Positions 42,786 through 54,337 of a stretch of 64,000 bases of DNA are shown here, one piece after another (position 1 is the first letter of the stretch; every line of letters starts with the position of its first letter). Source of the DNA: Cercophora sp. LCS_1 (Eukaryota > Ascomycota > Sordariomycetes > Sordariales > Lasiosphaeriaceae); the NCBI GenBank assembly GCA_036250225.1, contig JAPZLL010000017.1:310001-374000 (forward strand). The letters run 5' to 3'. Position numbers and translations under genes: made by a program. The notes below the pieces were generated by a model. It did not search any database. It was given only the letters and a program-made list of their open reading frames with translations, and was not told where the DNA came from.

Positions 42786-44494
42786 GTTGTCGTCGGATCC
42801 ACGTTGGCTCTGCACTAACAGCGGGGCGGCCCTTCCCGTCAGTCGCGAACGGATGCGCTCAACCGATGCGACTTTCCAAGGAAAAGAACATGCGGAGGCT
42901 ACGAGAAGGTCAAAGGCCGCGGCGGGTCTGCTGCATTTCAATGGGGCCCGCGACTGGCGACATGGCCTGCCCAACGTGATCAAAGCAGCATTTTTTTTGG
43001 TCATCGCCAGATGCGGTGGTCGCTGGCAGGGATTTTCCACCAGGCGCCGAATCCCTCCACGCGGGGCGCCGGGATTTCGATTGCCTGCGGCACGACATGG
43101 TAATTGAGCCAAGAACTGCCGCCCTCCGCGGCGCCAACCAAGCCTCCCCGTGAGCGCATCGACCTCCACACTATTGCCCTTCCAGTTACCAGACTTTGGT
43201 TCTCGGCAGAAAGGGGATGTCGAACCGGCAAGGTTACCGCCAGCCTTTGCAGCAGCGAAATTAGCATCGCAGCCCTCCCATGTGGCCAAGAACAGGGCTG
43301 GGTGTCGTAATGTAACCTTGGAGAGCGATTACGAACGAACTGACCACCTGAGCTTCTCGCCAAATCGCCCCCGCATTCAGCTGAAAGAGTTCGTAGGTAT
43401 GAAAGGTCTGAGGAAACCGGGGGGGTTCTTGACTTGACGACATCTCGGCGCTGGCATCGGGGGCTCGCGGGCGTTCAGTGGCTTCGAATCGTCGTTTACC
43501 CGTCGCTTGGATTGCAGGACCATGGGGTGCCAAGCTGGACGAATCGCCCATTTGGGAGGGGACATCGATGCTTTCGGCCTCGTTCATGAGTTAGCTGAGG
43601 CATGGAGGGGAAAGGACTAGCCGCCGACTCGCCGTGTCTGCAAAGTCCTACCAGTTGGGGGTAACGTCAAAGTTGCTAGTCGGCGCTGCCCAGAACACGG
43701 CCAATTCAGGGTAGTCGCTAGAGATGATGCAGCCATTCATTCGCCGCGCACAATGCGGATGCTTGCTTTTGCGGTGGGGAGAGTAGGAGGCAGTGGCATG
43801 GGAGTTCTACGATGAAGGGCAGGCTGCTTGTTGGGTATTTGGCTAGCAGAGTAGTGTTGTTGAAGGTTGCATGCACTGCCGAGGGACCATGAGGAACGCT
43901 GCGGCCGCGACAGCCCGATCGGGGAAGCAAGCTGCAGCGCAGGATGCGCCTTCTCTCTGACACAGAGAAACCTCAGCGGGATGTCTTTCTTCAACATGGG
44001 AAGTAGCTTCCGCCGTGAGCGACTTCCTTCCATCTTCCCTCACAGGCGTGATGTTGCACTGCGACCATACCACTCCGTGCCTAGGGTTAGCTCAAGGCAC
44101 CTTGCTGATGAGACTAAGGGCAACATAGATCCTATGGGCTGCTGGGTTCCGGCTCGACCGTGTTCCATCAATCCCCTGCGCTGGCGGCAGCTCCATGTGG
44201 GAATGTCTTGGTGATGGCAGGGAAACATCGAAGATAACACAAAGGGGCGGACAGGATATGTCACGCCGAGCGTCAATCGGGCGTCAGAGGGAAAACTGCC
44301 GTTGCTCACAACAAGGTGCTAGATTTGGTGACTATGGCTCTATGATTCCCTGCTCCGAAGGACCCATTGCCGTGCCGTTTTCCGTGGTTGCCCGATTTCC
44401 CATGCAAAAGCCATCATGATCTCATTGCTTCAAGATCGTCAACCCGAATGTCATCCCAGCACACTGAACGCCTCAAGAAAACCTAACCACCGAC
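42786..44494. other. Long intergenic region upstream of membrane-protein gene
   Basis: About 1.7 kb from the start of the seven-TM gene to the 3' end of RPS26. Numerous short frames on both strands overlap each other and none carries a domain or signal peptide. No repeat or RNA gene was recognised. Confidence 0.55.
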
Positions 44495-45153
44495 TTAAGC
44501 GGTCTTAGCACCCTGAGTCGGCGTCACCTTCTTGCCATCCTTGTTGTAGCGGACACGCGGGGGAGGAGCGCGGTTGCGGCGGCCCTCGCGAGAGCGGACA
44601 CTAGAATCCTTGTCAGCGAACATGTTCTGTCGTCGGGATCATCGTCTGGTGGGTAGCGGCGGAGATTGTACGACCAAGGTTCGTCTCAGCCGCCCGCATC
44701 GCCAAAGAGGCAGATGCGGTTGTCCCCGCCAGCGGGACAAACGTACCGGACAATCTTGCCGTGGATAGCGCAAGAGACACAGTACTGCAGCTTGAGGTAC
44801 ATCTTGGGTACAGTGTACTCAGAGAAAACCGAAGCATCGCTGATGTCACCTGTTGAAAGACCATATTAGCGAATGCCATTTTGTGTGCGCGCGGGATAGG
44901 GAGTCGAGCTGGCGGCTCGATCGCCGATCAGAAAACGTACGGATAGCGGCCGACTCAACCATGTTGCGGATGGTGAAGCGCTTGATGGCCTTGTCCTTGG
45001 GCGTGCATCGCGAGCAGTTGGAGCAGCGGATGGGCTTGACGTGGCCGCGGCCTGGCGACAACGAGTTAGCGACGGCGGCGAACCATTGGGGGTACTGGTG
45101 CGGTGATGCTCACCCTTCTTGTTGCGGCCGTTGTTCTTTCTCTTCTTGACCAT
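44495..45153 (-). CDS. RPS26: 40S ribosomal protein S26 (eS26)
   Basis: Four exons, 45153-45114, 45051-44941, 44849-44747 and 44600-44495, giving 119 residues, the normal fungal length. The spliced protein reads 'MVKKRKNNGRNKKGRGHVKP', then the zinc-binding part 'IRCSNCSRCTPKDKAIKRF', 'LKLQYCVSCAIHGKIVRVR', and the basic tail 'SREGRRNRAPPPRVRYNKDG'. The four Cys of the two C-x2-C pairs (CSNC and CVSC) bind zinc. eS26 sits at the mRNA exit channel of the small subunit, next to the 3' end of 18S rRNA. Introns are 62, 91 and 146 nt, dense for such a small gene, as usual for fungal ribosomal protein genes. It is divergent from the ubiquitin-eS31 gene across 563 bp. Confidence 0.97.
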
Positions 45154-45716
45154 CTTGACGGATCCTTGAGTGCTGCTGTTCCCAAGAGTTGTGTGAGGAA
45201 AGGTCTGGGGATTTTGTCAAGTCGATTCGACCCACGAGAAAGATTGGCGGCGGTGGTGCCCCACTTCCAGTGATCTGCCGAAACGGGAAAAGTGTGCCAC
45301 AGGGCAAGCCCGCACAGAAACCCTAACAGCACAGCACCAGTCAGCTGATTCGCTTGCGGAAGTGGGGCGCCCAAAAGTTCAACTTGATTGCGCCGCCATC
45401 GAAATTCCAGCCCTCCTTCTCCAAGCACATCTTCACAACATCACAGATTGCTGAGGAAGACATTCGTGTCTAGGTACGTCTGCAATGTTGCGATCCCCAT
45501 GTGCTTTGCGGCACTCTTTCTCTGCACCCTGATGCCCAATCTTGTCGACGATTCCGCGATGCCGCCGCGCGCGATTCCTTGAGGCACAAATTGTGTGCGC
45601 GGGAATCCGCGAGGCGGTCTTCCACCTCCGAACCAAGTGGTTTCGCAGCCATTCCACCCCGCCATCTCGCACTCCCCCTCGTCTGGCTGTTTCTCACCAC
45701 TTCTCAGTAGGCAATC
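45154..45716. promoter_or_regulatory. Bidirectional promoter of RPS26 and the ubiquitin-eS31 gene
   Basis: 563 bp between two divergent ribosomal-protein genes. On the plus side a probable 5' UTR intron starts at GTACGT (45474) and ends at TTCTCAG (45707) or the next AG (45710), just before the ATG, which would place the second transcription start near or before 45450. The telomere-like box at 45318-45327 lies near the middle. The intron is inferred from splice signals only. Confidence 0.6.
45318..45327 (+). promoter_or_regulatory. AAACCCTAAC telomere-like box (Tbf1-type site)
   Basis: The ten bases match the TTAGGGTTT-type element (reverse complement) bound by Tbf1-like Myb proteins, which is enriched upstream of ribosomal-protein genes in many fungi. 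It lies 165 bp upstream of the RPS26 ATG and about 390 bp upstream of the other gene's ATG, placed to serve both. Binding is inferred, not shown. Confidence 0.5.
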
Positions 45717-46230
45717 ATGCAGATCTTCGTGAAGACCCTCACGGGCAAGACTATCACCCTTGAGGTGGAGTCGAGCGACACCATCGACAATGTCAAGTCC
45801 AAGATCCAGGACAAGGAGGGCATCCCCCCGGACCAGCAGCGTCTGATCTTCGCCGGCAAGCAGCTTGAGGATGGCCGCACCCTCTCCGACTACAACATCC
45901 AGAAGGAGAGCACCCTCCACCTCGTGCTCCGCCTCCGTGGTGGTGCCAAGAAGAGGAAGAAGAAGGTCTACACCACCCCCAAGAAGATCAAGCACAAGCG
46001 CAAGAAGAACAAGCTCGCCGTTCTCAAGTACTATAAGGTGGACTCCGATGGCAAGATCGAGCGCCTCCGCCGCGAGTGCCCCAACGAGACCGTGAGTTTG
46101 GATTCCTGTGAATGGGAACGGACATTGCTAACAGATTGAACAGTGCGGTGCCGGTGTCTTTATGGCCGCCATGCAGGATCGCCAGTACTGCGGCCGCTGC
46201 CACTTGACCTACGTCTTCGACAAGCAATAA
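45717..46230 (+). CDS. UBI3: Ubiquitin-40S ribosomal protein S31 (eS31/S27a) fusion
   Basis: Exons 45717-46091 and 46144-46230 (52-nt intron, donor GTGAGT), giving 153 residues. Residues 1-76 are a complete ubiquitin starting '[18 protein letters not shown]' and ending 'HLVLRLRGG'. The ribosomal part then begins '[20 protein letters not shown]' and contains the eS31 zinc motif: C121 in 'RRECPNET', C126 in 'CGAGVFMA', and C141/C144 in '[11 protein letters not shown]'. The ubiquitin moiety acts as a chaperone for eS31 and is cleaved off after Gly76 by deubiquitinases, supplying free ubiquitin. The intron lies inside the zinc module, between 'PNET' and 'CGAG'. An additional 5' UTR intron is likely. 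Identity is certain. Confidence 0.98.
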
Positions 46231-46435
46231 GCGATGATTGGGTTCGGGGTGCTGGTTTGGGAAAAGCATTGAGCTGGGACGGCTGCGGTTAACATCTACG
46301 GCGTTATTTGTACCATGGAACGGAACTCTTGGGTTCTACCCGGCGAGGAAATGCAATGGGACCTTGATGACAACAATTTCTGCCCGACGCTTCGTTCAGT
46401 GTGATTGCTTTGATCCTGTCTAACCTGGATGAGCC

Positions 46436-47824
46436 CTAATTGCAGGGAAACCCATTCCGGAGGTTATCATACTTTGTGTGCGGATACGTGATGCAGTTCT
46501 CCTCCCACCGCAAAGCCTGCGGCCCTCCGAAAACCTCGACGACGTTCCCGATCAAGCTCTCCGCTCCGGGTTTATCAGCGCTGCTCTCCCACCACATGCC
46601 TCCTCCCAGCCCTCGTTGTTTGATGTACTCGGCCTTCCTCCTCGCCATCGGCACCGTGTCGTACGTCACCATGACCCTCTTGTTAGGATCGTAGCAGTAC
46701 GTTGCGCCAGCCTCCCTCTCCTCCCTGACCTCGGCGCCCTCCAACGGCAGCTTCTTGTAGTCATAAACACCCGCCTCCCACGTCCCCTGACCGACGCCAC
46801 TGTACCCCCGTCCCGGCCCATCGGTATTCTCAAATGCCCGCCCATACAACGGCATGCCCATGACAATCTTGTCCGGCCGGACCCCGTGATTGGCATAATA
46901 ATCCACCGCGGCCGTTGTGCTGAAAGGCGTGCACTTATTCCCATGCGTCTGGCAATGGAAGAGGTTCGCCTGATGTCCCGCAACCTGATCCCACGAGCCA
47001 GCGTAGTCGTAGGCCATGAGGTTCCAGAAGTCCAGGTAGCGATCCATGCCTGCAATGTCCAGCTTCTCGTAGTTTTGGGCGCCAGCGGGGCAAGCGACAG
47101 TCAATTCGTAGTGCGGGTTCCCCGGGACGGTGGTGGCGTGTTGGTCGAGCGCCCCGCGGACGGTCGCGAGCAGCGACACGTAGTCGGCTGCCTCGGCAGC
47201 GTTTTGGGGGTATTCCCAGTCGATATCGATGCCGTCGAAGCCGAGGGTTGAGAGCTGGGTGCTGTTAGCTCAGGCTGGAGAGAAAAGGGAAGGGTAAGGG
47301 TCGCTTACCAACTGGACACAAGTCTCTGCGAACTTGGCACGCCCGGCCTCGGTGGATGCGGGCTGTCGGAAGTTGGACGAGTAGGTCCATCCGCCGATGG
47401 AGAGGAGCACCTTCAGGTTGCGGTTGCGGCGCTTGAGCAGGTTGAGCTGCTTCATGCAGCCGTAGAGGTTGGTGCCCGTGTCGTTCCAACTGTCGCCATC
47501 CCAGTGGATGTCGGTGTCTGACCACGAGTCGGAGAGGTAGACTTCGCCTGATTCGGGGCGGACGTTGGCGAAGGCGTAGAGCACGTGCGTCAGGTTCTCG
47601 ACAGGGAGGTCTTGCGGGCGGTGTTGGCGGGCGTAGATGGCCCAGTTCACGAAGTAGGCTACGCTGCGGTAGCCCGCGGGAGGATAGCCGCCGCCCATTA
47701 TTGGTTTCTCGGTGGAGGATTGGTGGTCTTGGGTGCTGGACTTGTTGATTAGGAAGACGGAGAGGAGGAGCGCAGCGAGGGAGGAGGTGATGAGGATGAC
47801 TGAGGGTCGTGGTGCGAAGGGCAT
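46436..47824 (-). CDS. GH18 chitinase
   Basis: Exons 47824-47309 and 47254-46436 (54-nt intron, donor GTAAGC, branch GCTAAC), giving 444 residues. An N-terminal hydrophobic stretch ('VILITSSLAALLLSVFL' at about 9-25) is a signal peptide or membrane anchor. The TIM barrel starts 'SVAYFVNWAIYAR'. 'KVLLSIGGWTYS' is the conserved SxGG strand and 'FDGIDIDWEYP' (178-188) is the DxxDxDxE catalytic motif with Glu186 as proton donor. Later strands 'LMAYDYAGSWD' and 'GLGGGMWWESSAD' complete the site. There is no chitin-binding module, so it fits the catalytic-domain-only fungal endochitinases of subgroup A/class V type. It would hydrolyse chitin in the cell wall or medium during remodelling or nutrition. 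The intron falls just ahead of the catalytic motif. Confidence 0.95.
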
Positions 47825-48677
47825 GGGGCTGGAACGTCGAAGCTCGGATATAAATGCCGGTTGGGACGGGAGGGAGCCGGTTTGCGCTGGATTGGGAATG
47901 GAGCTTGCGCTTGCTGGAGCTTGGGCGGCATGATGGAGAGGGGCACTGGGGCTATTTCACTTGGCGGAGGCGCAATTGGGAGTTATACTGGATTCTGTTT
48001 TGCTGTCTAGCATGATCTGGCCCTTTGTCAACGAGGCAAATGGAGAAGAGCCACGAATTGGACTGGCATGGCGCTCGTTGCAGCCCAAATGTGCAGTTGA
48101 TCCAGGTCCAATCGCGTGGCTGAGAGGGGTGATCTGGGGCGAAGCTGAGCGGGGATGACGTATGGCGGGGTGCCAAGACTCGTGCCAGTTGCGCGGCTTC
48201 ACCACCTTCGATCAGGCCATGTAACAATGTGGCTTGAGCCTGGGGATGCCTATGAAGATGCAACGTTGAAGACTGCACCAACAAGTAAAATGCTATTGGT
48301 TTGGCTGTTGTTGGCCATCTGTCGATTGCTGAGGCCCTTCGTGTTGTTGGTTGTGACTTCCCAGGTAACGCACCGATAAGCCTTATCGCTGCTCCCTTCT
48401 CCCCCTCGGTGAGCAGTCAACAACAACGTTACTCCTGCACAATCCGAAAATCATGATCAGAGATGAAACAAAATCAACAGTCTCTGATGTGCGTCCGTCA
48501 TAACGAGCCAAGACGACTGCTGCCTCCTAGCCTCATATCCCCAAACTGCCATTGCTGTTTCTCCCCGTGATCATTGCGATGGCCGTCGAGCGACGGCGGC
48601 TTTGACGATGATGAAATTTCTCGACCATCAGTCGCTCTATCGGCAAGGTGACCCTCTCCTATGCCAGACCCACCATC
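47825..48677. other. Intergenic region
   Basis: 853 bp upstream of the chitinase gene and downstream of the next minus-strand gene. Overlapping frames near 47952-48284 have no domain. Presumed promoter and 3' UTR. Confidence 0.55.
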
Positions 48678-49361
48678 TCACGCCATCCAATGCGCAGCAA
48701 CCACCACCGCCGCGACCAACCCCGTGGTAAACACTCGATACCCAATAATCCTCTTCTCTTTCTCATTCTTTTCGCCATTGTCAGACCACCCCTCCAGCGA
48801 CAAGACCTTGATGTTCTCTGTCCCAAACCACACCAGCTTCTTTGCAATCTCGTCCCGCCATTTCCCCTCGATCAAGACAAGAACGGCGACGAAGCCGAGA
48901 AAAAGCGCCCAACTATGCCCATTGGTGGGATCCACGCCCCAGAGCATGTACCAAAACATTTGGAATCCAACAATGACGAAGGCGAAGTCAACGACCGGCC
49001 GGTATGGATTACTCCGGTTTTCTTCGTCCTCTACCTTGCTGATTGCCTCCGCGAGTATGAGGTTGGAGATGCAAAGTTGCCACGTCCAAGGCGGTGGGTT
49101 GAAGAGGAAGCCTACTTTTTCGCCATCGTCCGAAGTGCAGAACTTGATGATCCAGGTGACGACGTTGATGCCGTGGATGAAGGCGAGGCTGACGCCTGCG
49201 GGGACGTAGAGGAGAGGTGGGTTGTCGGTTTCGGGTTGGGGTGATGCCGGTCGGAAGGGGAACAAGACGAGAGGGAGGACGGCTGCGATTTGGATTAGGA
49301 TGGAGGCGAGGAGGTCGGTATCTGCCGGGTCTATCGTGGGCACATCTGGGACAGGCGCCAT
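48678..49361 (-). CDS. Multi-pass membrane protein of unknown function
   Basis: Single exon of 227 residues from 'MAPVPDVPTID'; the frame is open to an earlier ATG at 49415 that would add 18 polar residues. Hydrophobic segments: 'LLASILIQIAAVLPLVLFPF', 'VPAGVSLAFIHGINVVTWII', 'LCISNLILAEAIS', 'DFAFVIVGFQMFWYMLWGV', 'WALFLGFVAVLVLIEG' and 'YRVFTTGLVAAVVVAAHW', about five or six membrane spans. A charged loop 'SDNGEKNEKEKR' precedes the last span. No N-terminal signal peptide beyond the first span, and no transporter signature is recognised. A weak resemblance to fungal-specific conserved membrane proteins is all that can be said. Coding status is supported by the regular hydrophobic pattern over the whole frame. 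Confidence 0.68.
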   Translation of the reverse strand: MAPVPDVPTIDPADTDLLASILIQIAAVLPLVLFPFRPASPQPETDNPPLLYVPAGVSLAFIHGINVVTWIIKFCTSDDGEKVGFLFNPPPWTWQLCISNLILAEAISKVEDEENRSNPYRPVVDFAFVIVGFQMFWYMLWGVDPTNGHSWALFLGFVAVLVLIEGKWRDEIAKKLVWFGTENIKVLSLEGWSDNGEKNEKEKRIIGYRVFTTGLVAAVVVAAHWMA

Positions 49362-50693
49362 CTTGTTGATTTGCTGGTGGTGCTCGGAGGTGGAAGATGC
49401 AGGATGGCTTGACACCCTCCCACCATTTTACGCCTCGAAGCCGCGAGTACCTAATTAGTGGTTTTACGGACGTATGTCGTCAAGCCCTACCTTCGGGGTC
49501 ACCTGGATTACGACCTCGGTACCGTTGAACGTTGTTTCCTGGACCTCGCCAGGTCTCCTCGACAGTAGACTCCGAGTCGAGGCACACCCACACGATTGTT
49601 TGTTTACCTATGCATATGCTTCAAACTGGTGGAAGACGCCTCGAGCAAAGCAGCCAACTGAGAACAGGATTGAATGCTCCAAACTTGGGAATCTTGGGTA
49701 TAGGGGGGGCCTAAAACTCTAGTCATATTCCCGAGAGAAAAAGATAAGGTACGCCCCTCACAACTCTACTAGCCCAAGTACAGTGCGTAAGTGTATTGTG
49801 TCGATGGCGTGGGTTACCTAAACACCACATTGCTTCATGACCAACACGCTTCCCATTGCAGTATCAACGTCGTGGTGTTTCAAGCCGGGCACTACCCAGA
49901 AAATTCCGTCGGCGTTTTGAGCCTGGCCCCAAATGCAGCACAATTCAACTGGCAGATGGAGGTTGACAATGGTCCGGATAGTGTTCCCACACATGAACCT
50001 GCATTGCCTGTTGCCTGGTGTAGCCGAGTCTGCGGCTGAAACGGTGGGCGGCTCAGGGGCTCGGTGATTGGGCCGCGATGTCAACGGGTCGCGTTGTGAA
50101 TGCAACGGCCCCCAACTCCGGAACTCGTCCAGGCTGCTATCAAAATGCAATACAACATAATACTTTTTTCAAGCCCACCTAGGAAATAGATAGTTGAAGG
50201 ATTGATCCAAGCTCTTTTCAGGAGATGTCGCATCTTATACATGGCCTGCAAGACAATAATTAGCTGCCCGACGTTCATGTAGGCTTCGTCTTTTTGAAAC
50301 CCAAAAAGGGGTGGATTCGCGCTCGCCTGGAGGCTGGTTCTGGTGGTTTGCGGGTTTACACAAGTTCTCTGCAGACAGTCTAATGAAGCGATGGATTCTC
50401 CCGTGCTGGTTTGGGTTCTTGGCCCTCCCCCTGCCCCTTGCTACCCTCCCACTCTAATTAAGGGGAGTTACATCGAATGCCACACTTCTTGGCTCGAACC
50501 TCGCCGCAAGCCCAATGCGCTGTGATAAAGCGCCCAGAGCCCAAATGGCCATGTCTATGCCACTCAACACCACAACTGCTCAACAAACATCACCGCTCGT
50601 TTCCCTGTTCCTTTCACGTCCAAATCCAAGGCCTTTGGCCGTTGGTGAACCCATCGACACAAACATCATCAACACAGTCACGACGCAACAACC
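49362..50693. other. Divergent intergenic region
   Basis: About 1.3 kb between the small membrane-protein gene and the LtrA-like gene, which diverge. Frames at 49474-49722 and 49818-50150 are isolated and featureless. No RNA gene or repeat was seen. Confidence 0.55.
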
Positions 50694-52649
50694 ATGCCCT
50701 CTCCAGTATATGTCGAAGAGCCTCTCCCCCTCCTAGGGGAGAAACACGCCCCGAAACAAACCCCCAACCCCAAAGATCCCAAAGATGCCGCCCAAGACAA
50801 GACCGAATCCAACCTGGTAGCAGACCCACACAATCTCATGGTAAACCACCCACTCTGAATGAATATTTCCTTTGACAGCACGTCGTTCTAAACAAAAAGC
50901 CATCAGCTCCTCTACGACCTCTTCTTCGCCGCAAACCTGACCGCCTTCTCCAACATCCACGAAACCACAACCGGCGGGCGCCTAGTCGCCTACGTCGGCT
51001 ACTTCCTCGTCCTCTGGCTGCTCTGGCTCAACGTCATGCTCTTCGACGTCCGCTTCGTCATCGACAGCGTAGCCGAACGCGTCCTCCGCGCCATCCAGCT
51101 CGGCGCCATGGTTGGCGTGTCGGTTGTGGCACCACAGTACAATCCCGCGGACCAGATCCGGACCACATTCCAAGCCTTTTCCGTCATTCTCATGGTTACG
51201 CGTCTCGTGTTAGCCGTCCAGTACGGTCTAGCCACGCTGCGGCAGCCGCGTGAAGCGAGGACGGGACTGTTCGTCATGTCGGGTGCGCATTTCGTTGCTG
51301 CGATGGTGTATCTGGGGATCACCTTTCGGTTTACGGATAGTAAGAACAGTAGGGTGTTTGTGGCGTGGTATGTTATCGGGTTCGTCGAGACGGTGGTGAT
51401 CTTTGCGGTTTCGTTCCTGTTCAAAGGGTTGAGTTTTCGGAAGAGCGTGCTGCCTGAACGAACGAAGACGGCTACGCTGTTGATTCTGGGAGAAGGCGTG
51501 ATCGTGGTGGCTGAACATGTCAGCACGGTGGTCAAGAATGCGAATTCGTGGACGCCGAATACGGTTGGTGTGCTGGCGGCGACGGTTGCGCTGATTTATA
51601 TCATTTTCCAGATCTATTTCGACTGGGCGTGGCCTGCGGCACGGTTCATGTCGTCGGAGCCGTGGATGTATGTGTGGAGTTTGGCCCACCTGCCGTTTCA
51701 TATTTGCCTTGTGTTGATCATGGAGGGCGCGACGCAGTTTGTCGTGTGGTGGAAGATTGTGGAGATGATTGAGTATGTCAGTGTTGAGTTTTACGCTGCG
51801 TATGAGGCGGCTATGGTGGATCGTGGGGAGAGGATCGCGCATCGGTTGGTGGAGAGGGTGAATGGCACCATTGAGGAGATTTGGACGCATTATCCGCCGG
51901 ATTTGTATGTGACGCATTATCACAAGGAGGAGTTGTTGCGGGAGATGCTCGGGATTGATGACAGTCACTGGGAGACGTTTCCCAGCCTGGAAGAGTTGGA
52001 TGGCGGGATTTTGACGGATGAGAGATGGGCCAACTTTGTCGACAGGTTCAGGGCTGTCAAGGTCACGGTGCTGAACAGCATTTTGAAGAGCTTCAATATC
52101 GAGGAGATCGAGGATGATGGGTGGAGGGATCATCCTTCGACGTATCAGCAGCATGCGTATGAGGACGCAGCAAACAGGTTCAACTTGGTGGTATGTATCC
52201 CTTTTCTTGTCGAGACTTGTGCTGACCACAGTTAGTACATCTATGTCTTTTGTCTCGCCGGAGCAGGGCTGGTTGTCATGTCGTTTCTGCACATCATCTC
52301 CAGGTTCGACACGCGCAAGACCTGGATGCAGAGGGTGACGATTGGCTGCAACATGACGCTTGGCATTGGGCTGATGTTGTTGGCGAGCATGTCGCGGTTT
52401 GACGCCCATACCAAGTTTGCCATGACGCATTGGATTGTCCCATCGCTTTGCTTGGTGTACCTGGCTGCCTTGGCGTTGGTTCATCTGGCGCGCTGGATTG
52501 CCCGGGAGGATGACACGAGTGGACGAACACCGGTCCAGCAGGTCAACGAGAGTGCTGTGATTGATCCTGCAGCGACTAATGGTGGGGCGATTGCAAAGCC
52601 GCCAACTGTTGTCGCGACGGTGGAGGAGCAGGAGCGACCACCGGTTTGA
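50694..52649 (+). CDS. LtrA-like (low temperature requirement A family) membrane protein
   Basis: Exons 50694-50840, 50907-52190 and 52236-52649 (introns of 66 and 45 nt), giving 614 residues. The family start is 'LLYDLFFAANLTAFSNIHET' directly after the first intron. Alternating membrane spans follow: 'YVGYFLVLWLLWLNVMLFDV', 'LFVMSGAHFVAAMVYLGITF', 'VFVAWYVIGFVETVVIFAVS', 'TVGVLAATVALIYIIFQIYF', 'HLPFHICLVLIMEGATQFVV' with the typical 'LGEGVIVVAEH' loop. A long cytoplasmic acidic segment (about 330-460) precedes the last spans in exon 3. LtrA proteins were first noted in Listeria cold growth; fungal members have no assigned transport function. The first 49 residues are Pro/Lys/Asp-rich and cytosolic. 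Plasma-membrane localisation is inferred from the topology. Confidence 0.88.
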
Positions 52650-52809
52650 CCGAGGCCTCGTTCCCGCGGTTACAGCTCTTAATTATATAGAATTTAAATT
52701 TCAATCTGCGCCAACAGATAGTCACAATGTTCCCTTCAACCATCCAAAGGTTGACTTTTTTTTTTTTTTAGCTGTGCTGTTGTCTCACCCTTCTGCAACA
52801 AAAGGTTAC

Positions 52810-53459
52810 TCAGCCAATAACCTCCCCATGTCTAACCAACACGGCCGGCACAAACGGACTCTCAACCGCCCTCCCATTCACCAAAAACGGCGTTCCATCA
52901 ACATGATAAACAACATCAATCCTCCCGAAAAACTCACCCCTCGTAAAAACAGCCCTCACAACTCCAGGACCCGACTGTCCCTCCTCAAGAACCGGAATCT
53001 CAACCCTTGGCGCCGCAGTTGTCAATGGCAGCCGTTCAGGCCCGTTATGAAAGGGATGCGGATACCTGGCAAGCACTGAGCCGTACTGGGCATTCTGGAC
53101 TTGCTGTCTCACAACACGGCGTGATACAACAGCTGGGAATGTTAGGTCCCGGTCATGATGTGCTAGTTTGAAGCAGAGATACTGCACATGTTAGCCTACT
53201 GCTGCAGAGAGGAGAGCGAGGCACGAACAATGGGTGATCCGATATGCGGTTTACCGAGGCGAAGGCCATGGGAGATGTCTATGGTGATGTTACCGTCAGT
53301 CGGGATGCCCGAGGCTGCGACTTGAGCCCATGTCTTTGTGGTAGAGAGGATGGGAGGTACGGCTGTTCTGAGGGGGGATGGGAGGTTCGCTGCAATTCGG
53401 GCTCTGTAGCGGGCGATGAGAGTGAGGTTTGTCGGTCTGTGGGTGTGTTGAAGCGGCAT
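52810..53459 (-). CDS. Microbial ribonuclease (N1/T1)-like protein, member 1
   Basis: Exons 53459-53229 and 53181-52810 joined over a 47-nt intron (GTTCGT, GCTAAC, GTGCAG), giving 200 residues. The C-terminal half has the layout of guanyl-specific ribonucleases: 'ARYPHPFHN' (Tyr117, His119), 'RVEIPVLEEG' (Glu138), 'GPGVVRAVF' (Arg153) and 'DVVYHVDG' (His170), the positions of the catalytic residues in that family. Residues 1-50 are Pro/Thr-rich and basic; no signal peptide is seen, unlike classical secreted RNases of this family. A Cys at 80 sits where the family often has one. Three related genes lie at 59.4-62.6 kb. Activity would be RNA cleavage if the site is functional; target and location are unknown. 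The N-terminal start is uncertain. Confidence 0.68.
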
Positions 53460-54337
53460 TGTGGTTGTTTGTGATATGTGAAGGGATATATGAGAGGATG
53501 CTGATGAGACGTTGATGGGTTTGAGGATCCAGATCCGACATTGCGGCTCATGGGATAGACATGTTTATATACCGGTGACACTCATGGCGTTGCTTGCAGG
53601 AGACATATTCAAGTTGTTGAGCATGCATGGACGACCTAGGAAAAAATCAAGGGGTTGCATTGTGAAGAAGCTCGATGCTTCTACTCTCGGAGCCATCCAC
53701 CAACCGGATATCCCGCGATTGTATCTCTGACACCAAGTGGTCTGAGCGGCCATCTGTTTAGAAAGTGTTAGTCGCGAGAACAAAGATGCTGTGATGGTAG
53801 CTTTGTTGACTTGGACTTGGCTGTTTCGAGGTCCGTGTGGTGAAAGTGATAGCTCGACTGAGTCATGCACAAGAGAGAAACTGCTCAAAGAGTCGTGAGA
53901 CCCGGAGGATGAATGCGAGGAACGGGGACAGACTCAATATCTAGACCAAATGATCATGATCAAGAGGTAAAGAGACCTTCGGCCACGCAAAGAAGTCGAA
54001 GGTTGCTCACACGGTGCCCACCATGGCATCGAAAATACCGAGGGCAGCACGGCGGAGGGGCAAGGCGATCATCCCGGATGGCGTTCTGACAATAGGTACC
54101 CAAGGACAATGACCTGGGTCCGAGAGTCGCCGGTTGAACGGAATGGACATCAACAGGACAGACAAATATTCTCATAAACTCCAGTATCGCTCTTATTGCC
54201 TCTCATAGTCCACCACCCTCCCAGTTCAGTTTCCATTCCCTTGACACCCCAGATCGTGCCATCCCCATGACCCCAAGCCCGTCAGCACTATACCCATTCA
54301 CATTTCTCTTTCCAATCTAGGCATTCCAACCTCCGTC
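53460..54337. other. Intergenic region
   Basis: About 880 bp between the start of the ribonuclease-like gene and the 3' end of the CFEM gene, both on the minus strand. A minus-strand frame at 53565-53888 shows no domain. Nothing recognisable. Confidence 0.5.

Noticed and set aside
46478..47251. 257-codon plus-strand frame
   Set aside because: Antisense to the GH18 chitinase catalytic region.
51228..52484. 418-codon minus-strand frame rich in His/Arg/Gln
   Set aside because: Antisense shadow of the LtrA-like membrane protein gene; composition is that of reversed hydrophobic codons.
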